Assembly: GCA_027559495.1 (NCBI GenBank) | Contig: JAMXSV010000024.1 | Location: 682,001-746,000, forward strand | DNA length: 64,000 nucleotides | DNA from: Aurifilum marmelostoma | Taxonomy: Eukaryota; Ascomycota; Sordariomycetes; Diaporthales; Cryphonectriaceae | Direction of reading: 5' to 3' | In this document: piece after piece, positions 26,256 to 38,366 of the stretch | Numbering within the stretch: position 1 is the stretch's first letter | Layout of the letters: each line of letters begins with the position of its first letter | Translations under genes and position numbers: made by a program | Notes under the pieces: generated by a model | Databases searched by the model: none | Told to the model about the DNA's origin: nothing | Seen by the model: only the letters and a program-made list of their open reading frames with translations

Positions 26256-27905
26256 ATGTCTGAAGACGAGTACGACTCTCCCGATGCCAACCAGCCTCAG
26301 GCCGAAGTAGGGGCCCTTTCTGGTCGTTTCGACACCCCGACCCCTCGCAAGGGCCCCCGCTTCGTCTGGACCGCGGATTATGAGGAGACCTTTTTCAGGT
26401 CGCTCTGCGAGAGCGTCAAGATGGGCCTCAAGGACACACACAGCTTCAAGTCGGAGGCCTGGGACCGAGCGTGCGCTGCTCTCGCAGAACGCCACAACGC
26501 GTTTCCCAACAAGGGCCATCTGATCAACAAGAGCGACAATGCGCGTAAGAAATTCAGGCTCTGGAGGGGCCTGCGCGAGGATCCAGAATTCCTCTACAAC
26601 CCAAAGACGAGGACTGTGACGGCTAGCGATGCCGCTTGGAGGGCGCATATCGAGGTAAGCAAACCTGGTCAAATTCTTAGAACTGCACAGAGCGAAGGAA
26701 AGGGGCAGATAGAGTGTGACAATGGACCAGGCCCCTTCTAGATCGTAAGGCAGGTGCTGACCATCTGTGACCAATTATAGAGGGAACCACTTTCCAAGTC
26801 CCTGCGCAACCGGGCTTTCGAGCACGAGGCCTACCTGGAGATTCTCTTCCCCGATGTTGTTGGCTCCGGCGGCGCTCCAAAGCGGATCCTCAAGACGCGG
26901 CGCAAAGGTCCGCCTGAACCCATAGCTGATGCCGATGATCTCGATAACGTTGGAAACAACGTCATGAATCTTCTCACGCCCAACTCGTCAAGCCAGGCCA
27001 TGTATCGGCCTGTCTCCCAGACGCCAATTCTGCCTCCCACCGTGCCTTCCAATGGTAACCTTCGACCTGCCCCCATGGTCGTACAAAACCGCGCAGCCAA
27101 CACATCGAGCAGCGCCCTGACACCTCCCGACGAAGAGGTCCCCCAAACATCTCACACACGCAAGCGCTTCCCTCCGCCCAACAATTCTCCCGCTCCGATC
27201 GAGAAGCGCCGACGTACTACCAATAGCAATACCAACAGTCATAACAACAACAATAACAAGAATTACATCGACCTGACGCACTCGGCTCAGCTGATCAACC
27301 ACGACAATCAGGACTCAAACATGGACAACCAGGACCAGCACGACGGCAGTCGCGCCGCCTCGAACGGCAGCAACATCCACGCGAACCAGCAATCCACCGG
27401 CAGCAGCACCACTGCCGGCTCCACCCCCATGTCTCGCCCACAAATCCAAGAGGCCCTCGCCGCGTTTAGCGAGTACCTGCGCAATTACCGAAATGCGCCC
27501 CCGGCGCCCCGCTGGCAGGAGACGGCGATGGAGACTTTCTTCCGCGACTTTGCGGACGAGGACCCAGATCTACAGATCCGGATCGGCGAGAAGGTTCTCT
27601 GCGACTCCAATAAGGCCATGATGTTCTGCATGATGCCTGAGCAAATGCGCAAGCACTGGGTGAAGCGGCTGCGGGAGCTACACAACCGGCACGATTTCTC
27701 GTCGCTGAGCATGGGCGGTGGCGGCGGTTCTGGCAGTCAGTCAAGCACCATGAACCCTCCGCCCACCATGGGCAATGCTGTCGGGCCTGGCATGAACGGC
27801 AGCAACGGCTTGATGAATGGTGGTGGGATGGGTCCCGGCATCATGACGATGGGTCCCGTTCAGGGCGTTCATGGCATGGGCCGCAATGGTAGCCAGGTTG
27901 GGTGA
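26256..27905 (+). CDS. Myb/SANT-like DNA-binding domain protein
   Basis: Two exons, 26256-26654 and 26781-27905, encode 507 residues from the first ATG (gtaagc...tag intron). Residues about 35-130 match the Myb_DNA-bind_3 (Myb/SANT-like) type: FVWTADYEETFFRSLCESV, then an FKSEAWDRAC helix, then NKSDNARKKFRLWRGL. The remainder is low complexity: an Asn-rich stretch near residue 270-300, basic KRFPP and EKRRRT patches that could serve as nuclear localisation signals, a helical module (about 365-450, with PRWQETAMETFFRDFADEDPD) and a Gly/Met/Asn-rich tail. It is probably a nuclear DNA-binding regulator; the target is unknown. The frame stays open upstream to 25854 without an ATG, and this part reads as Ser-rich coding-like sequence, so an upstream exon may add about 130 residues. 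Confidence 0.75.
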
Positions 27906-28959
27906 GGGGCTCAATCGCAGATCTCCCTTGACCTGTCCATTTTATTATCCTCGTCAGCCACTCAGCTCCTATAATCGCTACTCTCATGTTCTCACATGGC
28001 TGATTATGGTCAGAGCTGACGTTGATGTGAATATGCCAATGAAGGCCACATCAGACAAGACTCGAGTGCGTGATGTGATGGTCAAGGTTGATCGAGGCTA
28101 TCAGAAGATGGATTTTTGGTAACGAAACTTTGGGAAGACGATTTGTCCCACAGGGTGGACTGTCTGTTTCTTTGGGCGTGAACGGGTTCGTTTTTTTTTT
28201 CTTTTCCTTTTTCTTTTCCCTTTACTTCCTCTCTGCCGGCAAATCATTTTCCCAGAGCAAGCTCTGGAAGCTCTGGACAACGCGCGGGAACGAATGGTTC
28301 TCTTCATTTCTTTTGGGTTGGTCGGCGTTATCTGGGACTTGAATGACACACCTCTTTGGAGAATTCCCTCAAGACTTACGGAGACCGCGAGGTGAGAGAC
28401 GGATTTTGGGAGATTGGGCTTGGTTTGCATTGAGGGACGAACTAGCGAACAAGAAACCCACATGCCTTGTAGCGTGTGTGTATATTCCTTGTGAGGGCGT
28501 TTTGACGGAGACAGGGCAAAGCTGTATGAGTTAATGAAGCACTGATTACCTACAACGTGCTTGCGTACGTTCAGAAGAAGCATGGCCAATGAAATGCAGA
28601 AATAGTAATGTCCAATCACATGATATCGAGTTGGAACGTATCTGAAGAAGCTGTGATTTCACCTTCTGTACGACTGACTGTCTGGTATCGCATCCCACCC
28701 TGGCCCGCTCCCTACTCGCGCAAGAATCATCACACAATGCAACCCGTGCAAACAAAAGGAACAACCAACTCCTCGTCAAGCTACGGGAAAAAAAGAAAAT
28801 AACAATAGCGTCGTGGAGAATTTCCCCTAGATGAATCGCAAGGCGTCCTCTAGAAAAGGCTTCCATCTTCATCAACCTTCTCTAAGTCTTCTTTCCGCTA
28901 CGACTTCACTGAAGCCCCTTTGCCGTACGCGTGGGCAAAACCCACTTGAGATTACTTGA
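27906..28959. other. Intergenic region between convergent genes
   Basis: 3' regions of the Myb-like gene (+) and the OM14-like gene (-). A T-rich tract lies near 28188-28230. No gene is seen. Confidence 0.55.
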
Positions 28960-29987
28960 TTACTTGCTAGTACCGCGGGCCTTGGTGAAGTAGCTGCTCC
29001 GAAATGTTAGCATCAGATTACCTGATGTCATCAAGAGTTGAAGGTTTGAATGATAATTTTGTGTCGAGAGCATTAGAAGATGTGACGTACCGGGAGAAGA
29101 CTCCCTCCACAACACCGACAGCACCCAGGACAGCAGCACCGATACCGGCAGTCTTCCAGCTCAGCGCACCACGCTCATGGAGGCGCCAGCCTTTGAGGCC
29201 AAGGAAAGCACTAATGCCGACCACAGCAGAGAGGTTGAGGTACACAAGGGCGGTGGCCTCGTTCTCAGAGAGGGACGCGATCTTGCTAACCAGCCAGTGG
29301 TCAGCCTTACGCGCCTTGCTCTTGGCCTTCTCTTTGTTGAGGGCGGCCTTCTCCCGGAGCTCGGCGGCCTCAGCCTCGCGCTGTATGCGCTCCTGCTGGG
29401 TGCTAGTCTGGACTTCCTGTTCCATAAAGTCGGAGGGGACGGTGCGGACGCTCTGGGAGTCCACGTCGATCAAGCTGCCGGTGGACAGGGTGGCGGACTC
29501 GTTAGGGATGATCTCTGGGGGCTGAGGAGCCGCAGCCTGATTGCAGGAGACGTCAATATAGCTGAACGGAGCGCGTGAGACAGTGTGGATGACCACGCGA
29601 TTGTGGGGGTGACAGCGTTCGGGAAGTGTGGGACAGGACACCTCGGCCGTTGCCCATCCTGCATTCATCTGCCCTTGGGCCGGGCCAGCATGAAGATTAT
29701 TGTGAGGCATGACCATGTCTGCAGCTGAAGCGATTCGGCACCATTGAGTGAGGGAGAGGTGAATGTGTAGGTGCTTTGTAGCCAAAGGCTTTGTGATGGA
29801 GAGCTGGGTGCGCGGGGTGGGTTCTCAGAAGGACTCACCTCCTCTGGAGACTGGTACGAGTTCTTGGCTGCAATATCGGCGTAAGATGCCACTATTGGCT
29901 CCTGTCAGTCTTCTGCATGTCTATGTGCGACGTGTTTTGGCAGGGAAATGAGGTTATCTAGGACATCGATAAGGGTGAGGACTCACT
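28960..29987 (-). CDS. Mitochondrial outer membrane protein OM14-like
   Basis: Four exons: 29987 (only the A of the start codon), 29891-29839, 29536-29091 and 28993-28960; 177 residues. The N-terminus reads MASYADIAAKNSYQSPEE, then AAAPQPPEIIPNES, SLIDVDSQSVRTVPSDFMEQEV and a charged helix rich in Glu, Ala, Lys and Arg. The C-terminal half has two or three membrane segments (for example ALVYLNLSAVVGISAFLGL and TAGIGAAVLGAVGVVEGVF). This layout fits fungal homologs of OM14, an outer membrane protein that in yeast acts as a receptor for ribosomes and the associated complex NAC. The start codon is inferred to be split A|TG by an intron with donor gtgagt and acceptor tag, because the exon begins TGGCATCTTACGCC. 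It sits next to Mia40, another mitochondrial gene. Confidence 0.75.
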
Positions 29988-30740
29988 CTTTGCTTGCTGG
30001 TGTGGCGTGAAGAAGGGGATTTGTGTGTCCAGAGCAAGTTTTGGTCTTCAGGTGCACAAACACTGAGATGTTTGACTTGTCTCAATGAGGTCCTCCAGAG
30101 CAATTTTGATAGTTGAAGAAGGAAGAACGGGTGTCTTGAAGATGTCGTGGACAGAAGAACATGTGATGGGGAGTGGGAGAAACAGGGCCGTTAGCTTTGG
30201 CAGTTGGAGTTTTGGTGACGACGAACGCAGGCCAGTAGCTCCCCTCTCGTGCCATGGAGCCATTACCTACCCTTGTCGCTGATGACGTATGCGGCTCGAC
30301 AGGGATTATCAGAGGGCTGGGCCGGTCCGCGCACGGCTCGAAGTCGATTCTAAGAGCCCATCAAGATACACTTTTGGTTGTATACAAATTTGAAATAATT
30401 CTCAGAGGTAATAGATTCCGACACATATGCATTCATCTTTTATAGACTGCATAGCTTGGAATATGTGTGTGATAGCGCTCATGCTGACACAAGCAACTTA
30501 TGTCACGTGGGATAAGTCGGAAAGAGTATGCGTGCAATTCATGCTGATGAATCGAGATTGGTATTTCAGTCCTGTCTTTGTACAATAAACCCTCAATTAT
30601 GCATGCAGCAACCCCGGCCATAACGCCGATGCCATCTAGGAGCCACATCCGCCCAGTCTATAGGGCCACGCGCCGCCCTCCGGATGCATTATATTGTACA
30701 GTAAAATTCAGTACTGCCGGCTCAGTACTCGGCCTCCCTC
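29988..30740. other. Intergenic region upstream of the OM14-like gene
   Basis: Contains the 5' untranslated exon of the OM14-like gene just right of 29987 and the 3' region of Mia40. No further gene is recognised. Confidence 0.5.
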
Positions 30741-31913
30741 TCACTTAGACTCCTTGTTGTTGGCAGAGGTAGCATCAAATGACCTCCTAGGCAGACCGCG
30801 GGGGTCGGCCTCGAATTCAGCCTTCGAGGCATCCTTAGGAGTGGCCTTCTTCTGCTCGGGGGCAACTTCGCCTGTCTGCTTGGGTGCACCCTCGGACTTC
30901 TTCTCCGACTTTGCAGGCTTGTCAGCTGCTGAAACCTCCTTTTCCGACATCACAGGGTCCTTCTTATCCGACGCAGCCGGGACCGCAGGAGCGGCCTCCT
31001 TAGCTACGGCATCGCGGGTGTTGACTGCGGGCGCAGGTGATCCGGCAACAGCAGCGTCAGCCTCAGCCTCGGCGGCCTCCTCATCTGCTATCTCTTCGCC
31101 GTAGACATCAGGGTATTTTCGGAAACAATCCTGCATGTGCCTAGTCATGCTGTCAGCTCTCGCATCTTCACGGTACAGATCTCCAAATCTACCGGTGTTC
31201 ATGACATACTGGAACTTGTCTATGCAGTCCATGCCCTTTGGCTCCTCGTTGGAGTAGACAAAACAGCTGAACGCCGCCTTGAACTCCTCTCCGCAGGGAC
31301 CATGAGCCATCCCGCCCAGACATGGGCAGTCCCAGTTGATCTCACCCGTCTCCGGGTTGAATGCGCCCTGCTGGCCTGCCTCTTCCTCCAGCTGCTCAGG
31401 CGTCTTTTCCACATCGCCAGGTGCTGCGACAGCCGTGGAATCGTTCTTTGATGGTGGGGCCGAAGATTGCTGCGATGCCTTGGCTGTGGCCGCCGCCTGC
31501 TCCTCCTTGGCCTTCAGCTTGGCCTCGAGCTGTTTCCGCTTCTCCTCAACTATCGCGTCAACGGTAGGTAGGTCTGACTCGGAGAAATGCGCCGGTTCGG
31601 GGGACAGGCGTGCTGCGACAAGGATACATTGTGTTAGGAGCGCTGGGAAGGCGGGAAGAAGGGGAAAAAGCCACCACGCTGATGAGCGGTTTTGGCACGT
31701 GATGGGCTACTCACAGGGCATCTCGTCTGCAAAGATCGGGCTGGTATTGTACCAGTATAGTGCGCCTATCGCCAAGCTCCATCTGACCGCCGAGCCCTTC
31801 CACGAATAGCTCCTGTCGGCAGGTGCTGTGCTTGCGAACCTCCGGCCGCTGGCGAACGCGACCGACGACTGCCGCATAGCCCGCGGTGTTGAACGTACTG
31901 CCGCGCGAAACAT
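30741..31913 (-). CDS. MIA40: Mitochondrial intermembrane space import receptor Mia40 (Tim40)
   Basis: Oxidoreductase that traps cysteine-rich proteins in the intermembrane space and forms their disulfides, working with Erv1. Three exons, 31913-31715, 31612-31210 and 31140-30741, give 333 residues. The N-terminus is a basic presequence (MFRAAVRSTPRAMRQ), then a membrane anchor (about 42-60). The C-terminal fold has the redox CPC in WDCPCLGGMAHGPC and two CX9C motifs, CGEEFKAAFSC and CIDKFQHMQDC. The second CX9C is only complete if a 69-base intron (31209-31141, gtatgt...tag, ctgac branch) is removed; it has no stop and keeps the frame, so it is easily missed. After the fold comes a long Ala/Lys/Glu-rich tail, common in fungi. 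The gene neighbour is also mitochondrial. Confidence 0.93.
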
Positions 31914-32757
31914 CGTGGGACGTTAAATGAGGCTTGAATGTGTTCGTGTGCGAACCGCTAAAACAAAGGAAAGAAAGATGGGATGCGACGAGGTGTCGTC
32001 GTTGGTGGTGGTCGGGAGGGGAATTGAAGAGCCCCAAAGCGCTGTTCGAAGCCTGCAACAAATTGGTAATCCAGCAAGGCCGACACCGCGGTTCAAAATT
32101 TCGAAAGCTCGCTCTTCAGCAACGACGATCGGCTAGGACCTCGCAGGGGTCAGGGATCTGACTGTTACGATGAGATCATTGGTTCCTGAGCTATGACAAG
32201 ATGACTCAGCCCGCAGATAGGCTTGATCAACAGCTCGCAACTGCCCTAGAGCTGACAACACCTAGGCCGAAGGGATTTTCGAATTTTTCTGCTCCTTATT
32301 CACTATGTCTGCGTCCGCAAGGCTCTCCACTGCTCGTGCTCAACGATCCTACAGAAATTTCGTCGATGATCTGTGAGTACGCATCATCAAGGGCACGGCA
32401 TGAAGGACCCAGCCAAGGCAGCAAGAGAAAATGAAGATGCGAAGCTAGGCAAAATCACGGACAAATCGTACGCAGTGATACTGTATAATTACAAAACCAC
32501 ATGGACCGCAGGGAGTGGTAAGACTCGATGCCGCGCATTTATGTCATGTGCTGACAGATGCCTTTCGTGTTTATATAGACTTTCTGGCACAGAAACGAGC
32601 GACAAAGATTCACAATTATATCATGAGACATCATTCGCAGACGCACGAGGCATGAACAATTTCAAGACTTGACAACATATCTTCAGCGATTAAACAATAG
32701 CATTTCGCATCTATCATAAGCGTGCTCATTACACAATAATTTATTTTCTCATCTCGC
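31914..32757. other. Intergenic region
   Basis: Upstream of Mia40 (-) and downstream of the GH3 gene (-). Chance open frames only. Confidence 0.55.
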
Positions 32758-35403
32758 TCACGCAGCCACTGGCGTGATGGTCGTCGACACCCTCAGGTCC
32801 CGGCTGCTGAAGCCCAGGCTGACGGTGATGTCGCCGCTGGGGATGACCCAGTCCTGCGACACAACGTCCCAGTAGCTGATATCCCGCCTCATCAGCTCGA
32901 ACGACGCGGTTGTGCTCTGGTTCGCCGCGAGGTTGACCTTGTCGAACCCACGCAGCTGCTTGGGCGGCGTGCCGGCGGGCGCGCTGTCGGGGAAGGTGAC
33001 GTAGAGCTGAGGAACGGCGGCGCCCTCGACACCACCTGTGTTGGAAAGGGACACGGTGATGTTGTACAGAGTCTCCCACAGGGCTGGGTTACCACCGGGC
33101 TGGACCTCCTGCGCGGGCGGTGCGGCGGAGAAGTCAGAGCCCAGGGCCTCGGCCTGAATGTTGGCCAGCTCAAAGGTCGTGTACGAAAGGCCGAAGCCGA
33201 ACTCGTAGCGCACCGAGATGTTGTTGGCGTCGAAGTAGCGGTAATCGATCTCGAGGCCTTCGTCGAACCACGACTGCCAATCCTCGGTGCCGTTGGTCTG
33301 GACGGCGGTGGTCGGGGGCGCGTTGTAGTCGGAAGAGTTGTAGGCGATGGTGTAAGGCAGGTGGCCGGAGGGGTTCACATCGCCGTACAGGATGTCTACA
33401 ATGGAGTTGCCGCTCTCCTCACCGGGGTAGTGTGCGGCCAGGATGGCAGTGACATTCTCGTTGTCGGCAAAGGGCAGGACGTTGATGCCAGACGAGTGCG
33501 AGACGACCACGGTGTTGTTGCAGTACTTGGCCACGGAGGTGACCATCTCGGCGCCCTCCCAGTCGAGATCGAGCGTCGTGCGGTCGGCACCCTCCTCGGC
33601 GTAGGTCTTGACAAAGACCAGGCAGACGTCAGGCTGGGCGGGGATCCAGAGGGAGGGCATCTCCGAGTCCACAACAAGGGTGTTGTTCAGGAAGAACTGC
33701 ACGTAAGCGTCGTCCTGGCTGGCGCGCTCGACGATGGCGTCAAGGGGAGTGGACACAAAGGTGGCACGGCCAGTGCCAGAACCGCCACCGACGTACTGGT
33801 TGCCGTAGAAGGAGGCTCCATTCGTGTACATGCCCTGGGTGGGGGCACCAGCGTCGTTGCCGAACAGGGCGATGAGCTTGGGTGCCTTGAGGGGCAGGGC
33901 GTTGTTGGTGTTCTTGAGCAGGACAGTTCCAGCGGCGCCATGCTTGCGGATCAGCTCGCTGTGATCGCCCCGGACATCGACGTTCATGGTGCCGGTCATA
34001 TTGAACGTGTTCCTCCAGGTGCTCTCTGGAGAGAAGGTGTTGAGCTGACCACCAGCAGGGTCGACACCCGGGTAGCCAGAATCCTGTCCGTGGAAGTAGT
34101 ATGGGGTCATGATTCTCGTGATCATGTCATTGAGGCGGGCCACGTCCAGAGTGCCGTTGTTCACGGCCGCGGTCACGTTTCCTCCGAAGAAGGAACCGCC
34201 CTCAAAATCCATACCATAGTATCCAACGTTGCCAGGCATGTCTGTCCGCTTGTTAGCACCTGAGATGCATCTTCGGTTCTTCATTACGGAAAGACATTTC
34301 CCGACCTACCCATATCCAGGCCAGCCTCAATGGAGGCAAGACCAGAGTGCGTACCACCCCAGTCACTCATGACATAGCCCTGGAATCCAAGCTCGGACTT
34401 GAGGATACCGTTCTGGGTCTTGGAGTTCTGGCAGGCGTAGGAACCGTTGATGCGGTTGTACGCGCACATGAGGGACGACACTCCGGCGTGGACTGCGTTG
34501 GCAAAGGGCCAGACGTAAAGCTCGTGGAGGGTCCTGTCGTCGACGTTGGAGGAGACTGACTCCTGGGTGACTTCGGTCACGCTGATATTACCGTTTGCCT
34601 CAGTCACGTAGGGGTAGGTTGGGTTGCGCTGGGTCTCCTGCTCGTAGGCGACATAGTGCTTGGCACACGACTGGACGCCGGTATCCTGCATGCCCGTGAT
34701 GGTCTGCTCCATCGCCACGCCGGTCAGGTAAGGGTCCGCGGCGAAACCCTCCCAGTTCCGGCCAGCATAACCGGAACGACCTAGTGGTCCGGCGACGGGT
34801 CTGGAAAGCAATCAGTCAGTCAGGTTTGTTTTCATCGGCGTCCTTCTTCTCTCTTCAGAATTACTTACCCAAGGTAGATGTGGGCACCCTTGCCCCTGAA
34901 CTCCTCACCCATCGCATAACCACGTTCGTACATCATATCTCTGTCCCACGTCGCAGCAGCAGAGACACCAGCTGAGAAGACGCTGGCATAGCTTGCCACT
35001 CGGATGGCAAGGGGACCATCCTGGAGGCAGAGGCCAGGGAAACCCAGCCTCTCAATGGCCAGGATGTTGCCAACACAAGGTCCTGGAACACCAGTAACCA
35101 TCTGTGCCTTTTCCTCGACGGTCAGCTCAGCAACAAAGGCCTGGGCCTTTGCCAGAGCTTCTTCCCAGCCACCAGCTCCAGTTGCATTTGCTAGAGACTC
35201 TCATGTTAATAACGGGATGATCTATACAACGGTGAGGAGGAGAGGGGAGAGAGAGACGTACGAGAGGGGTACACTGGATCCGAGAAACCGTATTGGCCAA
35301 GGATTGTAGTATTCAGGGGCTGGACATAGCTGAAGGCAGTATCAGCCTTGACAGCAGGCGCGAGGAGAGCCGAGAGCAGCAGAGCTGCAGCCGAGGACGC
35401 CAT
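32758..35403 (-). CDS. Secreted GH3 beta-glucosidase
   Basis: Four exons, 35403-35262, 35190-34869, 34800-34310 and 34241-32758, encode 812 residues; all three introns are GT-AG (gtacgt, gtaagt, gtaggt donors). Residues 1-20 are a signal peptide ending PAVKA. The N-terminal GH3 barrel holds KHY (about 202-204) and the nucleophile D301 in QGYVMSDWGGTHSG. The second alpha/beta sandwich domain begins near residue 370 (HGAAGTVLLKNTNNALP). A fibronectin-III-like domain closes the protein (QLRGFDKVNLAANQS to the end). The layout and spacing fit fungal beta-glucosidases that split cellobiose or other short beta-glucosides; a beta-xylosidase role is less likely. Many N-glycosylation sequons agree with secretion. 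A TATA box lies about 100 bases upstream. Confidence 0.93.
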
Positions 35404-38138
35404 GGTGGTTTGATAATGCTGGCGGTGCAAAGAGAGGCGAGGGACTCGGGTGGCACCAGAAAACCAGGACAAGATCTTCTGAATAGCGGCGAGGGCACCA
35501 TGCTTTATATATCCGTAAACATAACTATATGTTCACCAGGGCACTATGCCTATTTACAAAAGACGATACAAACCCCGACCCTGCCCGCTCTGCCAAGTTC
35601 CTCCATGTGAGGGGACGAGCATGACGATGTTAGCCCAGCCCGAGAACCGGATGAGCGACTCGCGAGCATCGCATGGTCCTGCCCCGCATCCGTGCCACTT
35701 TGAGGCAAAAAAGTCGGGAGGTCAGATGCCTCTTGGTGTGGGCATATCACATCCCCGCCCGGGTCCTCGGATCATAAGAGAGCGGGAGGGTGTGGGCAAA
35801 GAATTCAGGTACAGCTGCTCCTGTCCCGTGAGGGGCTCAAACACTGCAGCACTATAGGATTTACCTGGAGGTCGGCTCGGATAGACCACATTTACTATGG
35901 TACAGTAAGTCCTTTACTATAGCCCCCGAACAAAAACTTGGACTTAATCACGGAAATGCTCCCAAGAGTGAAAGACCTTGGGGGCCAAGACCCCAGGTCT
36001 CTTCTCCATTGTGGAGCGTTCTATGGTTCTCTGGGGCTGGGCAATACACTTTGTGGGGAAGCGTGGTCGACTTTGTGGAGGGTGGGACCCGGAGAATGAG
36101 TCTATGAAGGTTCTGGGTGAAGCGACAATCCCACTTCCTAACGCGTTCTTCCCGACGGATCCATAGCGTCGGCACTGGGTCGGCTACATATAGGTCCCGA
36201 GGCTCTGGAGTGTTTGTCTGTCACTGTCGATTACTTACATGATGTACCGTATAAGGGTTGACAGATCTCCGGCGGTATGCCTGATTCGGGAATTCCGCTC
36301 TTGATCAGAGCCTCAGTGGAATCTGATCGGCGACGTCAGTGCAATGAATCCTAGGTGCTATGGTATTGCTGCTATGATTAGGTCGGAGAGATATCTGAAA
36401 TGTATCTCGACGGCGCATAAGTGATACATAAATAACGAAAGGTCTATCTCGACAGAGGATTGCTATTGCATTGTTAGGGAGCCGGGAAGGATAGCAAGGA
36501 CTGCGTTTGATCATGACGACTCCGTCAAGAATTGCCTCTTCCGCGCCTACGCGTACACGGAGAGGGAGACCACGTCCGGATGAACCATTAACAGACACCG
36601 CCCATCATAATCGAACAATCCTTTGTCTTCCGTATCCTTCGTGGCTTGACGGATGGCCTGCTTTAGCCGGAGTTTGGCCGAAGGCGGCGTTGCCGACGTT
36701 GAACCGGGGAAGAAGTGGGTATCCTTGGTAAAGCCCAGCGCTTTTCCTTCTCCAGATCCCCCTCCGCAAGTTTTTGGCACCTTTCCACCATGACAACACC
36801 TGATAATATGGGGGCGGATTGGCCCACTCGCCCTCCCCGCATATTCCAATCGGCCCTTTCAAGTGAACGTCTCCAGAAGAAATATGCGCTTGTATACTGT
36901 GGCTTGCTATAGTCAGCTATGTGTCAACCTTGCCCAGGTCTGTGCCGAGCGTGAGTTTTTTGTTCACGAGACTGACGATGACGTTGGTAGAGCGGACTGA
37001 GGGCTCGGCTAGCGAAGGTGTTCACACCGCGCGGATGTTCCCGTCAAGCAGGAAGACTGGCTGCTGATCTAACCACTCATCTCGTCTGCGGTCAGGCTAC
37101 TTGTCTTGTGTTTTGTCTCCAGAGAGGCTGCCATTGATGGAGGCCTCGGGACGAGCGGATGAGAATGGCCCCAGGAGCGTTATTTTCGAGAACAACATAC
37201 ATCACCTTCAGTGTGAAGATGCCAATAGATGGATAAAGTTGTGAACCAGGCTGACTCGCAACGGCTGGAGATCTTTGTCTTTCCTGAATCACTCGTGCTC
37301 AAATTGGCTTTTGTTTGCCCCACCTGAGGAGAAAACGCCTCTAACACTCCGAGGTCATTCCATGCTGGAAGTTGTTGTAGTAACTCTGAATCAGGAGCAG
37401 GTCTACATCTTATCTGCAGCCACTGATGTAATCAACATTCTAGTATTTTCGAAGACATGATTGCACCTGAACCTGAATCCGACAGCATAGTACTTCATTT
37501 CAAGACTTAATGAGCCTCAGGTCAGTGAATGCCTGAGGCAACGTCTTATATCGCATCCAGGCACGTAAGAAACATCATGGCTTACAATAATCAAGTATCA
37601 GGCACGGAGACCGGGCAGCCATGGGATTGCTATGATCCGAAACGGGAGTCGGACCAAAGTTTAGTGGCAGCTCGTTGTTGGTACCTGAAAGGCGTGATCA
37701 ACCAGGAAGCGAGCAGGCTACAATATCAGTCAATGCCTATTGGCTGGGCTGTGCTGCAACATGGGATGTCTTTTCTCCTTTCATATTGTAACATTGAGAA
37801 TAGACAGTAATGCATTCTCCCTTGCTCCTCCCCTGTTTGACAAAGTTTGAGTCTCCGTGGCACACTGCTTTGATATTATTAGTCCAAGCCCCTGTCATGA
37901 CACATTGCTTCCTTTGAAATTCAGAGCTGTGTTTGAGGGAACTGCACCCTGCTTTGTTGAAGATGAGTGAATGGAACGCAATAGGGCTATCGAGATGGAT
38001 ACATCAGACATGCTATACCACATTAAATGAAGAATTGTGTAGTACTTAAGAGGCAACGCGTAGAAGTTCATACAGTCAAACCCAGCAGCGCATCTCGTCA
38101 TATCCCAACAGCAAGTCCCTGACCAACGCAAGCCCCAA
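35404..38138. other. 2.7 kb gene-poor region
   Basis: The left end is the promoter of the GH3 gene. The rest, up to the small cysteine-rich gene, has only chance open frames. No repeat or mobile element is recognised. Confidence 0.5.
35504..35511 (-). promoter_or_regulatory. Probable TATA box of the GH3 beta-glucosidase gene
   Basis: On the - strand it reads TATATAAA and lies about 100 bases upstream of the ATG at 35403. Confidence 0.5.
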
Positions 38139-38366
38139 ATGGCAAAAGACAAATCCAACATCCACTGCGAGGCTGGAGAAGAAGAACCTGACAGCCAGGA
38201 GCACGACTACCCCGATTCCGACAGCGATTGCGACAGCGACTTCGAAGATGATTGCAGCAGCGATTCTGAAGATGAAGAGAACGACCTGTGCGAGTGCGGC
38301 TGCAAGTACGGATGTCCGTATTTTTGCGACCAGGAATGCGGTGATGAGTGTGTTTGTGACTGTTGA
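38139..38366 (+). CDS. Acidic cysteine-rich microprotein, unknown
   Basis: A single-exon frame of 75 residues from an ATG followed by G. The first half is highly acidic (many Asp, Glu and Ser, for example DSDSDCDSDFEDDC). The last 27 residues carry nine cysteines in the pattern C-x-C-x-C-x3-C-x3-C-x3-C-x3-C-x-C-x-C, starting LCECGCKYGC and ending ECVCDC. There is no signal peptide, so it is probably intracellular. The cysteine spacing resembles metal-binding peptides such as metallothioneins, yet the acidic half is unusual. I do not recognise a family. Its compositional order, with no frame break, argues for a real gene, but its small size means chance cannot be excluded. Confidence 0.45.
   Translation: MAKDKSNIHCEAGEEEPDSQEHDYPDSDSDCDSDFEDDCSSDSEDEENDLCECGCKYGCPYFCDQECGDECVCDC

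Noticed and set aside
28101..28619. 172-codon open frame on the - strand
   Set aside because: Contains simple Lys/Arg runs from a T-rich tract and lies in the 3' space between two convergent genes.
33361..34263. 300-codon open frame on the + strand
   Set aside because: It is antisense to the GH3 beta-glucosidase; such long mirror frames are common opposite GC-rich fungal exons.
36000..38100. Mobile-element remnant in the gene-poor stretch
   Set aside because: No terminal repeats, transposase motifs or long coding remnants were seen.
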